Part shown: piece after piece, positions 1-10,342 of the stretch
How positions within the stretch are numbered: position 1 is the first letter of the stretch
Layout: every line of letters starts with the position of its first letter
Origin: Nageia nagi
Lineage: Eukaryota > Pinophyta
Direction: 5' to 3'
Assembly (NCBI GenBank): GCA_050084985.1
Contig: JBITNC010000001.1
Coordinates: forward strand, 79,298,001-79,362,000
Length of the DNA: 64,000 nucleotides
Notes under the pieces: generated by a model
Database searches by the model: none
What the model was told of the DNA's origin: nothing
Seen by the model: only the letters and a program-made list of their open reading frames with translations
Made by a program: the position numbers and the translations under genes

Positions 1-212
1 TAGTTGATTTCCCTAGAAAGACTTACAGCATTTTGATTTGGTTAAGAAGGGGTGCTGAAAAGGTCCCAACCCTTTTACAAAGTGATTAAGAAATCGAAAC
101 ATGTCACCATCATGTAACATTAGAGATATATCACCATCATGTCAGGGGAGGAATTTGAACCTGGGATTCTCTTTACATCATTTTCTCCCACCTCGCCTAA
201 CACTTCATGATA
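1..212 (-). mobile_element. tRNA-related SINE-like remnant
   Basis: On the minus strand an A-box-like motif (TTAGGCGAGGTGG, positions 200-188) is followed about 27 bases later by a B-box-like motif (GGTTCAAATTC, positions 161-151). This is the internal RNA polymerase III promoter layout of tRNA-derived SINEs. The body would run on towards position 1 and off the window. No cloverleaf can be folded by eye, and no poly(A) tail or target duplication is visible. A decayed tRNA gene is the main alternative. Confidence 0.35.
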
Positions 213-939
213 GGAAGATTTGTATCACAATGGAGCATCATTGAAGTAATAATCTAAAACGAACATGTGAATTTCAAAACCAACCATTTTCCCATGATTT
301 ATATTATTGAAGACAATATTTTGTTGTATGAATGTACCTCAATAAGACCTGTCAGCATTTCAATATGATGCACAGTAATATATCGCATTGTAAGACAGAG
401 GAATCAATAAAACACCTAAACCATATATATTTATTTCTTGTTTATTCTTAGAAACAAAAGAATACGATGTGAAGTGTTGGTTTTATTTGGTGACTTAAGT
501 CATCCAATATCAGATGTAGTTTATGAGGAAAAACGCTGGATAGTTTAGCATCTCTCTTGGCTATAGTGTCTTACTCAAGCTGCAAGTCAGCTTTCTGCAT
601 TGAAACAACAGTTTTAATAATATTATGTAAAAGCATAACAAAAAATAATTGTTCTTCAACTTTATTTCAGATTAATCTGATAAAAAGAGAAATGTTGAAA
701 GTTTTACAATGACCAGAGCTCAATTCCATGCAGAAGTATGAGAGATCATAGGCAACATAACATAGCTGCATGCCAAATATAGGATACTACAAACACTTCT
801 GTTAAAAAAATTAGTTTTCTGCTGTAGTTTCAAAATCTTCCATAGAAGACACTCTTTATTCGCAAACCAAAAAGCAGGCTAAACTATCCCAAACATAACC
901 ATCTATGGCCATTATGTCTTGTTTATGGAAACTTTTGCA
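213..939. other. no recognisable gene
   Basis: AT-rich sequence without a sustained reading frame or recognised repeat. It may be intron or flank of the gene whose first exon lies at 4862-5229, since the tandem array that follows belongs to that gene's side. Confidence 0.4.
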
Positions 940-2379
940 ATCTGCTCTTTAATTTGCACCTTCACAACGTTTCATGACATCAATGCCAACACTGACACCA
1001 GTTTCAGATGTCTAGAGCCTTAAATTCTAGCTGGACCCAGATACACATTGAAGTACAAGATTTCATACTTATAGTTAAACAATATGCAATGGGAAAAAAG
1101 GAAAGGAAAGGAAAAACTATGTTTTCTGCAGCAATCAGGAAATTATAAATATGATCTTTTAAAAGAAAAGATATTCAAAAATTAAAATCTCCTCTAAATT
1201 TGTGATATCTAAAGTGTAATGCAGGTCATGTGTCTGCTCAAATATTTTCAACACCGATGTCAGTTTCAGATGTCTTGAGTTCAATCCTAGCAAGACCATA
1301 AGAAACATTGAACAAACTACAAGACTACACACTTATATTTAAATAATTTTAAATATGTCATGGGAAGAAAGGAAAACCTATGTTTTCTGCTACGGATGAC
1401 ATCTTTTAAAACAAAAAAATATTCAAAAACTTAAAATAATCCTTAAATTCATCACTCAAAGATAATGACAAAAAATATACCCTGGCCATAAAAGTTCTTT
1501 CTCGAACACTAACACCACTTATCCTCTTTCTAGGAATCCGATACCAGCAAGAACATAAATAAATAAATAAAACAAACTACAAATTTAAATTTTTTCCTTA
1601 ATTTGTGACATCAGAAATCATGGCCTACTCTTTGTAGTAGCATAAAACATATATGCTTTCCATGTATCCGAATCCAAACCCAATGGGGACATTACAAACA
1701 AAATGCTGGACAACAACGTTTAACTTATCATAAATAAACTTAAAAATTGCAAAGTACATAATAGAGTGGAAGGAGAGTTGGGGGTGGTGGAGAGTGATTC
1801 AATTGCCAAAGATGGGCCCTAAGGTCTAGCAGTTTAATAATTGTTGTTTGAGGCGCAGCCTTGGAAATAATGATGTATCAAAGAATCATGCGATGATATT
1901 GTAGTTGGCCCAAGATCTTGCATGGGACTGCATGGACAGGTTGGCTAGCCTTGCGACGACGGGCATGTTTATTCAATGTTGTCACGTGATGAGTTTGCAT
2001 TGGATGCAAATGGGAGGACGTTGGAATTGGTGACAAGACTTATGCCACTACTTTCCTTGGTTACGGAGAGTGTAGATGGCATTCATGCATGCGAGAAAGG
2101 ATTTCCTCACAAACGCCACAATTTGATGGACAATCCAAAGAACTCCTCCATTGTTGTTAAATATGTCTAGTGCAAGCCATTTGATTGTCATGTCCATTTA
2201 CTTCTCATGCTGAAAAAAAGAGAAATGGCGGATGTCTCTTACTGCATTGAGCCTATGATAATTTAGGTCGATAAAAACACAAAGAGTATCCTGGAGAAAG
2301 CAAGTTGGATTTCCTTCCTGAGTTTGTTCCAACAAGCAGATGAAAAGCATGGCTTGACCTTGGCTCAATCGTAGGAGGG

Positions 2380-3100
2380 AACTATGCAAGTGAATGGAAT
2401 TTCCTTTACCATCAATTCGGAATTGATTGCGAAGGTTATGGGCTTCCCTTTGAAAGGGGAGAAATTGCTCAGAGAGAAGCACTCTTTCGCAATTGAGCTT
2501 CAGCTTTTTAAAGGCAACAATGATAACTTGTAGAAAATGCAAGGGTAAAAACCGAGACACTCTCCCTCTGAAATGGAAGGGCATGGTGACAATAATAATG
2601 CAATATCTCAAGTTGGACAAGCCATGCATCCATTCTGCACAACTTTCATTTTGCCCTCCTAAAGGTCTTTGGTGTGGCAAACAGGTCAATACACCACTTT
2701 GATTGTATCACTCTTTGCACAAATCCATTTTGGAGGTGAAGGAGGGGAAGTTGACAAGTCCACACCATCAAGGACTGTTGTGTGCACTATTCAACCATGC
2801 GGCTATGAAACGACCAAGCCTGGGTATTGATTACATTGACTTGGATGTCAATGGGGGCAAGTTGAGAGAGGAGGATGACTCGAATGGTGGAGATGAAGAA
2901 GGCTTTGTCCCAACAAAGGAGGAGCCCGTTCAAGCGGAGGAAAGAAAACCAGTGATGACTCGAGGAGCGTTAGCTAGCTGTATCAGCATTGCATGTAGGC
3001 TGAATCAAAAGAAGCTAGATGAAAGAGCCTTGGGGATATACTTTAGGTGGAGGAGCCCAAAAAGAAGAAATCTTTGGCCATTGGTGAATCATTCAATTTG
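2380..3100 (+). pseudogene. broken ORF of retroposon family, unrecognised protein
   Basis: Two stretches read as protein in shifted frames. One contains FTINSELIAKVMGFPFEGEK (around 2400-2460) and resembles FKITIELLVEIFGLADEVL in the retroposon at 6259-7855. The other (from 2703) begins YHSLHKSILEVKEGK and continues through an HQGLL motif, paralleling FLFQELDSLEDFHKG followed by LHRGLFLG in the second element. Stops and frameshifts break it. I do not recognise the family. The layout resembles gag-like or plant-mobile-domain-like proteins of large plant genomes, but no catalytic motif can be named. Confidence 0.5.
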
Positions 3101-3485
3101 AAGGTGTTAGAGGATCATGGGAACCTCTCCACAAGAGATGCCCAAGAGCAGAGATGATTTTAGAGAGCTCATGCTCTTGCACACCTAAACTCCACCAAGA
3201 CAGCCATATTCTAGGCAAAGCCAACCTATGATGAATGAATAGATGACCAAAAAGGGAAGATGAAGGGCCAGGGAGCTCCAAGGGGAAGGTGGCAATCCTG
3301 AAGACCCCAGCTCCAAGAGGCTCTAAGGATAAGGGGAAGATTATCCCTTAGATCATCTCTAGGATTCTCTTTGGCATTGTTTGTTGCTTACTCTCTTAAT
3401 AGTCTATGAGATCATTGTCTTTTCTTTTAACTCCTATATAGTATTTTATGGGGGTTTCGTAAAGGGTTCTCACGAAGGCCCCTTC

Positions 3486-3611
3486 TAGATACTTATGTTT
3501 TGATCATTTTGTGATGTGCTCATTGAAAATGATAAGATTGTAAAACCCTTATAGATACATATGTTTTGATTGTTTTGTGATGTGATCATTGAACATGATA
3601 AGATTGTAAAA
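3486..3611. repeat. 66 bp direct duplication in retroposon tail
   Basis: Two copies of about 66 bp, starting tagatacttatgttttgat (3486) and tagatacatatgttttgat (3552), lie side by side near the 3' end of retroposon 1. Short 3' duplications are common near LINE and SINE tails. Confidence 0.75.
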
Positions 3612-4285
3612 GGTTTGGGATCCTTCTGAAACCCTTGTTATTACCCTATATATCGAAAAAATAAAATAAAGTGGAAGGAGAGAAAAGGAAAACCTACATT
3701 TTCTAAATGTCTCACGAAGTTTCAGCCTTTAAAAAACAGATATTCATTTTTTCCTTAGATTCATGACATCATAGGGTATAGTACAACACCATGTGCCCTA
3801 GAATACAATTCAAATATTTCCAACACAAATTTAAATTTCGCTACACCAAGTAGTAACATAGAAAGACTTGGAACAAATTACAAAAAAAATCAATAATTTG
3901 TATTTACAGTTCAATATTGTAAAGTACCAAAATATTGTAATGTATCAAATAGAGAGAAAGAAAGGAAGCTCAACTTATAAAACTACAGAAATTGAAACCT
4001 TCAATTTGTTTTCCCTGCACCGATGCCATCAAAGAGAATGGCACGTAAAAAGGCCTAAAGGTTCAGACCCCAACAAAAACATAAGATTTATTAAACAAGC
4101 CAGAAGATTGCACATTTACATTTAAATAGTGTGAAGTACACAATAGGGAAAAAGAAAAGACTATGAAATGCCATGTTAAAAACAATATCCAAAAATTTGA
4201 ATTTTCCCCTAAATTTGGACATGAAAGAGTATAAAAGCCAATGTACCTAGCATAAAACTCAGGTGTTTCAGACAAAGAAACTGTT

Positions 4286-4378
4286 TTCTATTTATCGGTC
4301 TAGATATCCAATCACTTTCTATTTATCGGTCCAGATATCCAATCACTTTCTATTTATCGGTCCAGATATCTAACCACG
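4286..4378. repeat. 31 bp tandem repeat, three copies
   Basis: The unit ttctatttatcggtccagat followed by atccaatcact starts at 4286, 4317 and 4348. The copies are nearly identical, so this amplification is much younger than the surrounding diverged array. Confidence 0.85.
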
Positions 4379-4861
4379 GCCAGAACATCAGAACATTAAC
4401 AAATCACAAAGATTGCATACTTTATGTAAATAATGCACAATAATGTAAAGTATATAGTAAGGATAGAGTTAAACTAAAATCTATATCTTCTGCAGAGTTA
4501 GGGAGATGTCATGTTTAATTGAAAACAATATTAAGCAACCTAAATTTTCTCCTAAATCCAGACATACAAAAATTATTGCAGGTTGGTTGCCCTAGAATAG
4601 AACTCAAATTCTTCTACCCTAGACAATAAATCCCCTACCTGATCCTAATAAACTTTAAACACGCTACAAGACTGCAAATTCAAATTTCTGCAATCCGAAT
4701 TTCCATTTCAAAAACTAAATGCAATAGAGAATAAGATAGTTCTCTGGCATTTAAATAGTCCAATTCCCTAGAAAGTTAGCGAAGAAAAGAGAAACTGTAG
4801 CTAATAATCCACAATTAAGTTCAAAGAATGTAAAGAGAAAATTGAGAAAACAAACTAAAAC

Positions 4862-5229
4862 CTGTATTTTCTGCAGAGCTCGGGAAATTTCATCTTCTGC
4901 CGCAAATTGTCAGGCGTCTGATGCAAATACAAATGAAACACAGACCCCACCATCGCCTTGTCTTCTTCTTCTTCTTCTTCACCACAATTACTAGCACTCG
5001 CAGTGCTAATACTACTCGAAATCTTCTGATCTTCAACCACCTGCTCCTGGCTAGGGTTTTCCTCGCCTGCACAAATTTGCACAGCAGAAGAAGCAAGGGC
5101 TGGTTTGATGGGAAGGTCAGGGACAGGGCCAGGTTCAGGGATAGGGCAGGGGTCGGGGACTTCCTCCCTCAATACTAGTAGTTGTTCGTGATGTGGAGAG
5201 TCATGCTCCTCTTTGACAGTAGAATTCAT
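4862..5229 (-). CDS. first coding exon of an unrecognised host gene
   Basis: An uninterrupted frame runs from ATG at 5229 (peptide begins MNSTVKEEHDSPHHEQ) for about 122 codons to a good splice donor, CAG|GTTTTAG, at 4862/4861. Base composition is richer in GC than the flanks. The peptide has a proline-rich stretch (PDPCPIPEPGPVPDLP), a serine-rich part, a run of seven acidic residues and a basic end (LRQKMKFPELCRKYR). No known domain is recognised. The low-complexity N-terminus is typical of disordered leaders of regulatory or organelle-targeted proteins, but that is a guess. Downstream exons were not found; intron 1 would contain the tandem array at 940-4850. A TTG six bases upstream is a less likely start. 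Confidence 0.5.
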
Positions 5230-5640
5230 TGTCAAAAGTTTATATAGATATTAAAAGATTGACAGAGACAGATAGCACTGTGTGCGGGATCTTTCGTTGC
5301 GCTGTTGGGTTTTGATATTGATAAGACGGAGAAAATATGAAGCAAGCACCAACAGATTCCTCTTTCATGCGTCACATCTCTTCTTCCCTTTCTTCGCTTT
5401 TTTTGGAGGAAAAAGGGCTTAAAGCGATGCTTTTGTTGCTATTCCGTTTCTTTTCCGAAGTGCTCCAGATTTTAGTCCGACCCCCCAAATTTTGTACAAT
5501 ATTTTAGTCCAATGTCTGCTCTGACTGTCTGATGACCGACATAGGAAGCAGATCCCAAACCTTGGACCTCTCCAGTCTCTCCCTTTGCTCGGAGCTGTCT
5601 GATATTTATAGAGCATGTATTATCTAAACTTGTAATCTTT
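5230..5640 (-). promoter_or_regulatory. probable 5' leader and promoter region
   Basis: Sequence upstream of the minus-strand exon. A TATATAAA-like string lies at about 5239-5246, but it is too close to the ATG to act as a TATA box unless the true start codon lies elsewhere. The region is less AT-rich than what follows. No other element can be supported. Confidence 0.25.
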
Positions 5641-6114
5641 AATGATTTTTTTTTATTTTATTGTAATCTTTAATGATGAATAATATTGGCATAACATAAT
5701 TTAATTTTATGGGATAAATTTCTTTAAAATAATTTTATAATTTTAATTGTTAACATATATAAAACTAATTCAAATATATATATATATATAGAAATGGTTG
5801 AGAGGTATTCATTTTAGGTGTTTAGAATATCTTTTATCTCTTTTAAAGGTGAATAAGTTTTTCAAATATATATTTAAAATATATGAATTGATAATATTTA
5901 TGATTATTTTATTTTTTAATGATATTTATTTAATATGTAAATAAAATTATTAATTTTATACAATAAGTATATTACATGAATGAAAGTAATAAATAATATT
6001 TTAAAATGCATATTATAAATAAATAAAAAGTTTAAAGAATTTATATATATATATAAAATAATGAATTGATAAATGAAAAAAGATAACTTAATGTCAATTA
6101 TTATAGTTTTAAAG
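5641..6114. other. AT-rich spacer
   Basis: Very AT-rich, with short TA microsatellite runs near 5776 and 6040. No gene seen. Confidence 0.5.
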
Positions 6115-6258
6115 ACTTAAGTTCTTCTTCTTCAATTTTTCTTTTAGAAACTTATTTTCATGACTTAAGTATTTCATAATGATCATATAAAAATGGGGGT
6201 AATATTATAAGTTCATACAATACTTTGACATTAGAGATAATAATAAATGTTAAATCTT

Positions 6259-7855
6259 GTCTAGAGCTTGACTCATGTGGTGGCCAACTATCAATTGTCA
6301 AATCATAAGGAGGTGGAAGGGAGTGGTCACCAAATGGAGCTAGTTGTTAAATGGTAATGCTCGAAGAAGGTATGGCACTATGGAGATTAATTTCAATCAT
6401 TTCAATTTGTGTCATCTTGGAAGTGAGGTACTTCACATGCGGGTGAGGTTGTTTTCATAGCATGATGAAGAAAATTATGACACGATAGAGCAAGAACTTG
6501 ATGAATCAAGTGAATCATGCAATGTCATGGATTGGTGGAGTGAGTGGCTGAGGGAGGAGCTTAGAGTTTTAAGATCGTTATAATGGCTCCTTTCTTCTTT
6601 AGCTAAGATTTCTAAGAAGTTGCAATCCATATTCCAGGTTATCCCTCTGATGGAAACTGGAAGATTTGATGGAGAAGAGAGGCATAAGGACCTTTGCCTA
6701 GAGCCTACTAAATTGGTGAATGATGATGTTCACATAGTTTTAGCCAATGCGAAGTATATTAAGTTCCTGAAACTCTTTGAAGAATTTATTTTCAATGTTA
6801 TTCATCAAATGGCTAGTAGTTGGGTTGAGGATTGTGTTACTATGGGGGCCTTCTCCTTCAAGATTACAATAGAGCTCTTAGTTGAGATTTTTGGTTTAGC
6901 AGATGAGGTCCTGACAATTCAAAGGGATAAGCATCCCAGCAAATGGAATTGGAGTTCTTTACAAAAGGGGAGAAGATATGATGGGATGGGAAGTCGATTC
7001 TTATAGAGGGCCTACCTCAGCCATGATAAAAGGTAGCAGTAGTAGTGATGGGGTATTTTACCTTAGATTCCCAAATGACCTAGACAAGAGGTTAGCACCT
7101 TACCATTCTTAATAATATTAGATGGAAGAAGAGGGTGAATATTATCTCTTATTTCCTATTTCAAGAGCTTGATTCGTTAGAGGATTTTCATAAAGGATGC
7201 ACAAAGTATGCCCTACATCGAGGACTTTTCTTGGGAATTGTTAAATTCATGGCAAAGAAGATGGGATGGAATGATGACTCAAACAAATTTGAACCTTGGA
7301 ATGAGGAAAAGAAGTATTTGGAGGAATTACAATTACCAAGGAGTGAGGAGAATAAATGTAGGAGGTATGACAAATAAAGAGAGGTGCAACAAAGAAGATC
7401 TAAGCATAAATCTAAGGTGATAATCAAGGAAGACACGATTAAGGAGTTCTTAGACTATAGCCCCATTAGGTCACCAGTGGAGCAAAGCATCAAAGGTGAG
7501 GTGAAACAAGCGAAGGGAGACAAAGTATCGTGTTCAAGGAACTAGATGCTTTGAAAGCAATGTTGATGGCTGGCATGAAAATCCTAACAAAGTTTAGATG
7601 ATGTTACATGCTGAGATGGAGCATTAGGTGGTATAATGTTGTTGAGATTTTTAGATCTAAATGTTTTGTGCCTTCTATTTTTTTACTACAGTTTGTAGTG
7701 TAAGTTCCTTATGGCATAATATGAATGGTAGTATAAGATTTATTACCAAAGGAATCATGTTTGATTTTTGTATTGGAGTACTAAAACAAGATCTAGGCAT
7801 TGTGATTTACTGGGTTATTAGTTCCATAAAAATCACCAACTAATATTACCAAAAA
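6259..7855 (+). mobile_element. poly(A)-tailed retroposon 2 (1.6 kb)
   Basis: A 14 bp direct repeat, AAATGTTAAATCTT, flanks the insert at 6245-6258 and 7856-7869; its first As merge with an eight-A tail (7851-7858). The insertion cuts the minus-strand PIF1-type helicase between the HKAKGFTFNK motif and the C-terminal VKVLYELIILPP motif, and removing it restores their order. The inner frame is related to that of retroposon 1 (1778-3669). No reverse transcriptase is visible. Strand is inferred from the tail. Confidence 0.75.
6600..7440 (+). pseudogene. broken ORF of retroposon family, unrecognised protein
   Basis: An open stretch of 128 codons (6620-7006) contains a motif beginning LVNDDVHIVLANAKYIKF and the family motif FKITIELLVEIFGLADEVL. 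It is followed after stops by an 80-codon stretch (7135-7377) with FLFQELDSLEDFHKG and LHRGLFLG. The tail is highly charged (Lys/Glu-rich). The motifs and their order match retroposon 1. No known catalytic site is seen. Its role may be gag-like, but this is inference. Confidence 0.5.
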
Positions 7856-9613
7856 AAATGTTAAATCTTATCTTTCAACTTGTTGTGTATCTATTGTTAC
7901 TTTGTTAAATGTAAAACCTTTTGCTTTATGGATTATTAATCCTCAAGTTAATCATAATGTAAGTTATCATGTTCAACCTTTTTATATAGATATATTAGAA
8001 TGGTATGAGGAAATCTATATTCAAACAAAATCTCTATGTAATTATTGAATTCCACCATAACATATGTTGGTGTATTTGGTGAAGACTTTCCAAGTTTATA
8101 GATTGTGTTTCAAAATTATCCTAATGCATCATTAACAAGTTCAATTTCATTCCATAAGTTGAAGGCTAACATTACTATTCATCCTTTTCAATCAATAATT
8201 CAACTTCAAGTTCTTCATTGTCACTTCTTGATGGATTACTAACTCATTCTCTTGTTGCAATGCTTTGTGCAATTTGATAATTCAATTTATGTAATTTTAC
8301 TTTATTATCATCATGTGTATTTTAATTTATTATAAAAGATTAATATCGTGAGAAAATTCTTCTCCAACAATTGAATCTAACAATGCATCAAGTCTCTTTG
8401 TTAATAATTTTCAATCTTCAATAGTTGGATTTGCATCTATAAGATTTATGAGAAGATGATGAAACTTTTTTTTCTTCTCACATTTACCTTCATGTATAAA
8501 TACCTTATCCAAAGTTATAATAATTGAAAACGTTTACCATAGTAATTTTACATATATATCACTTGCGTATGGTGTTTTATCCATAACTAAAGGTTACTAC
8601 CCCAAATCTTCTACCAAAATGAATTATTTTCCTCCAAAATATGTGTTTGAATTTTTTGAAAATACTTTATGAATATTTTTCCCTATTAAGGTCATCTCAT
8701 CAATTAATATGTATCTTATATGTTGTAACTTTTTTGAAATTTTTTTATTTTGTTCCCTATAATTTCTTAAAATTAGCAATGGGAAATCAAATCGTTTTAT
8801 GGATTATTAATGCACTAATGTTGAATGTCACAATTCCTATCTATGCAAGTAAGAGAATGGGACAATATTTTGGAGATATTACATCTTTAAGTGCTTAAAG
8901 AATTGCATAAATAAGATACGATTTTCTTATTTTTGTTATTTCTTGGATTGTCAAGTTGTAATGGCGATAGGTTTTGACCTTGATTATAATATCTCATGAT
9001 TATGTCATAAGCCAATTTTTGTTAAGTAGTTAGGATTTAATACAGATAATTTAAAGGCATATCATTTGGAATGAGAAAGCTAAAATATTTTATTATGATC
9101 ATGCACTATATTGCTCTCTCTATATATTATTCTCCTTGAAATTTATCATTGTATGGTGCTTATCTGTCAACATACCTTTTATCTAATATATTTATTTCAC
9201 TTACTTGCATGATTTACCCATAATATAGCTTATATATGTTTTCCCATTCATACTTATATGTATTTTGTTAAAATACTTTAACATTGCCATCTTAATTTTA
9301 AATCACTATGATATTTTATAGTATTGGAATTTTTTGTTTTCTTTGTATGCAAAGGGTTATAACTATTTTCCTTCCAATTTACTATGATTGTATTGTCATA
9401 AAGTTCAATATATCTAAATGGATTATAAAGTAATAACTTGGACAAATAAAACTCAACAAACTTATTTGATTATCACCTAGGAATGGTATTAAATAGCATA
9501 AAGAACCTCATAATGGTTGTCATATTCCTAGCCTCCCATTTGTTCATCCTTTTTTTCATTTAGGATTAAATGTCCAGTATGTAGATTTAATGAATGGAAG
9601 CTCCAATAACATG

Positions 9614-10328
9614 TGTAGACCCAAAAATGTATAAATAAATATAAATGTGTTCTACGAGTATAATGAATAATAGCTCTATATCAAATTACAAGCAATATAC
9701 ATGAAAAATATAAACCTGATATAGAGTGGGGCCTGCAGCCAATATATATATAATCCTCCAAAGTAGATAACAATGAACATTCAAAGGATCATGATCAGAT
9801 TACAGATTATCTTGCAATAGATATTTGCTAGAGTGATATCACAAGTCATTCCTTGAAGTGTGGACCTCCCGATCTAGAAGACGCACACCGTTGGCTTCAT
9901 AGGAGTCTCACGTAACCAACATCATGGAAAAGGTAATTTCATGTTGTGCGTAAGAGAGAGATTATAGAGCTCAAAGAGTTAACAATTTCTCAAAGATAAG
10001 TAGCATCAAGAGACACTATTAGTACAATGTTTGGGACAACCACCTATCAGAGAGTTCAGATAGGGATGTCAACCTTCACCTTTAGCATTTATAACTTGTA
10101 AGGAAATAGAAAGGGGTGAAAGCTAACACATAGCAATAAAAATAATCATTTCAATATTCAAGATAACTTAAAATATAAACCATGGTATATGAGATCACAT
10201 TGGTCCTAACACATGGTATTGCAATATGATAGCATTTTATCTTGATTTGTACATTATTGCCTTTTAATCATTTAATGCATTAAATATGATTTATTAAATA
10301 AATAAGAAATCATTTTTAAGTGTTTACA
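9614..10328 (-). repeat. 3' LTR of element A
   Basis: 715 bp. On the plus strand it starts TGTAGACCCAAAAATG and ends AAGTGTTTACA, with TG...CA ends. It matches the LTR at 17302-18045 along its whole length with scattered substitutions, mostly transitions. Confidence 0.9.
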
Positions 10329-10342
10329 TTTTCCCCCTCTTT
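10329..10342 (-). other. polypurine tract of element A
   Basis: On the minus strand the sequence AAAGAGGGGGAAAA abuts the LTR. This is the primer for plus-strand DNA synthesis and fixes the element's orientation. Confidence 0.8.

Larger units (their letters stand above)
1778..3669 (+). mobile_element. poly(A)-tailed retroposon 1 (1.9 kb)
   Basis: The insert is bounded by a perfect 13 bp direct repeat, AGTGGAAGGAGAG, at 1765-1777 and 3670-3682. It ends in an A-rich tail (cgaaaaaataaaataa). Long target duplications and an A tail are the signature of LINE-type target-primed insertion. Without the insert the host sequence reads as one normal unit of the surrounding tandem array. No reverse transcriptase is visible, so this is either a 5'-truncated LINE or a non-autonomous passenger. 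It carries a broken reading frame related to that of the retroposon at 6259-7855. Confidence 0.75.
940..4850. repeat. diverged tandem array copying an exon/intron boundary
   Basis: A unit of roughly 160-420 bp recurs in direct orientation. Landmarks are a 'cctatgttttctgcag' core near 1117, 1374, 3699, 3995, 4158 and 4479, and a 'cctagcataaaactcaaat' core near 942, 1230, 1636, 3797, 4240 and 4590. The same 'ctgtattttctgcagag' core is the end of the minus-strand exon at 4862-4880, including its splice donor. The units therefore look like serial duplications of that exon edge and adjoining intron, now strongly diverged. The array is interrupted by a 1.9 kb retroposon at 1778-3669; removing it joins one continuous unit. 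Function, if any, is unknown. Confidence 0.7.
6115..9613 (-). pseudogene. PIF1/Helitron-type DNA helicase, 3' part
   Basis: Read on the minus strand, short stretches in drifting frames line up in order with PIF1-like helicases of Helitron transposons. They are LAYDIIMRYYNQGQN (about 9020), a degenerate Walker A ending KSYLIYAI (8927-8901), TFNISALIIHKTI (about 8840), Walker B RYILIDEMTLIG (8716-8682), FGGK then ILVEDLG (about 8640), SDNEELEVELLI (about 8210), HKAKGFTFNKVTIDTQQVER (about 7930-7870) and VKVLYELIILPPFLYDHYE (about 6235-6160). Frameshifts and stops are many. A retroposon (6259-7855) splits the last two motifs. The first part of the same gene continues at 18046-18400 beyond LTR element A. 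It would have unwound DNA for rolling-circle transposition. Confidence 0.8.

Noticed and set aside
2198-2689. 163-codon minus-strand ORF
   Set aside because: It is antisense to the retroposon 1 frame, whose plus-strand motifs match the second retroposon. No domain is visible in this frame.
4921-5178. Plus-strand ORF over the first exon
   Set aside because: Antisense shadow of the acidic and Pro-rich exon (poly-Phe from the GAA repeat). The minus-strand frame has a start codon and donor site.
8641-8898. 85-codon plus-strand ORF
   Set aside because: Antisense to the Walker B region of the PIF1-type helicase pseudogene.
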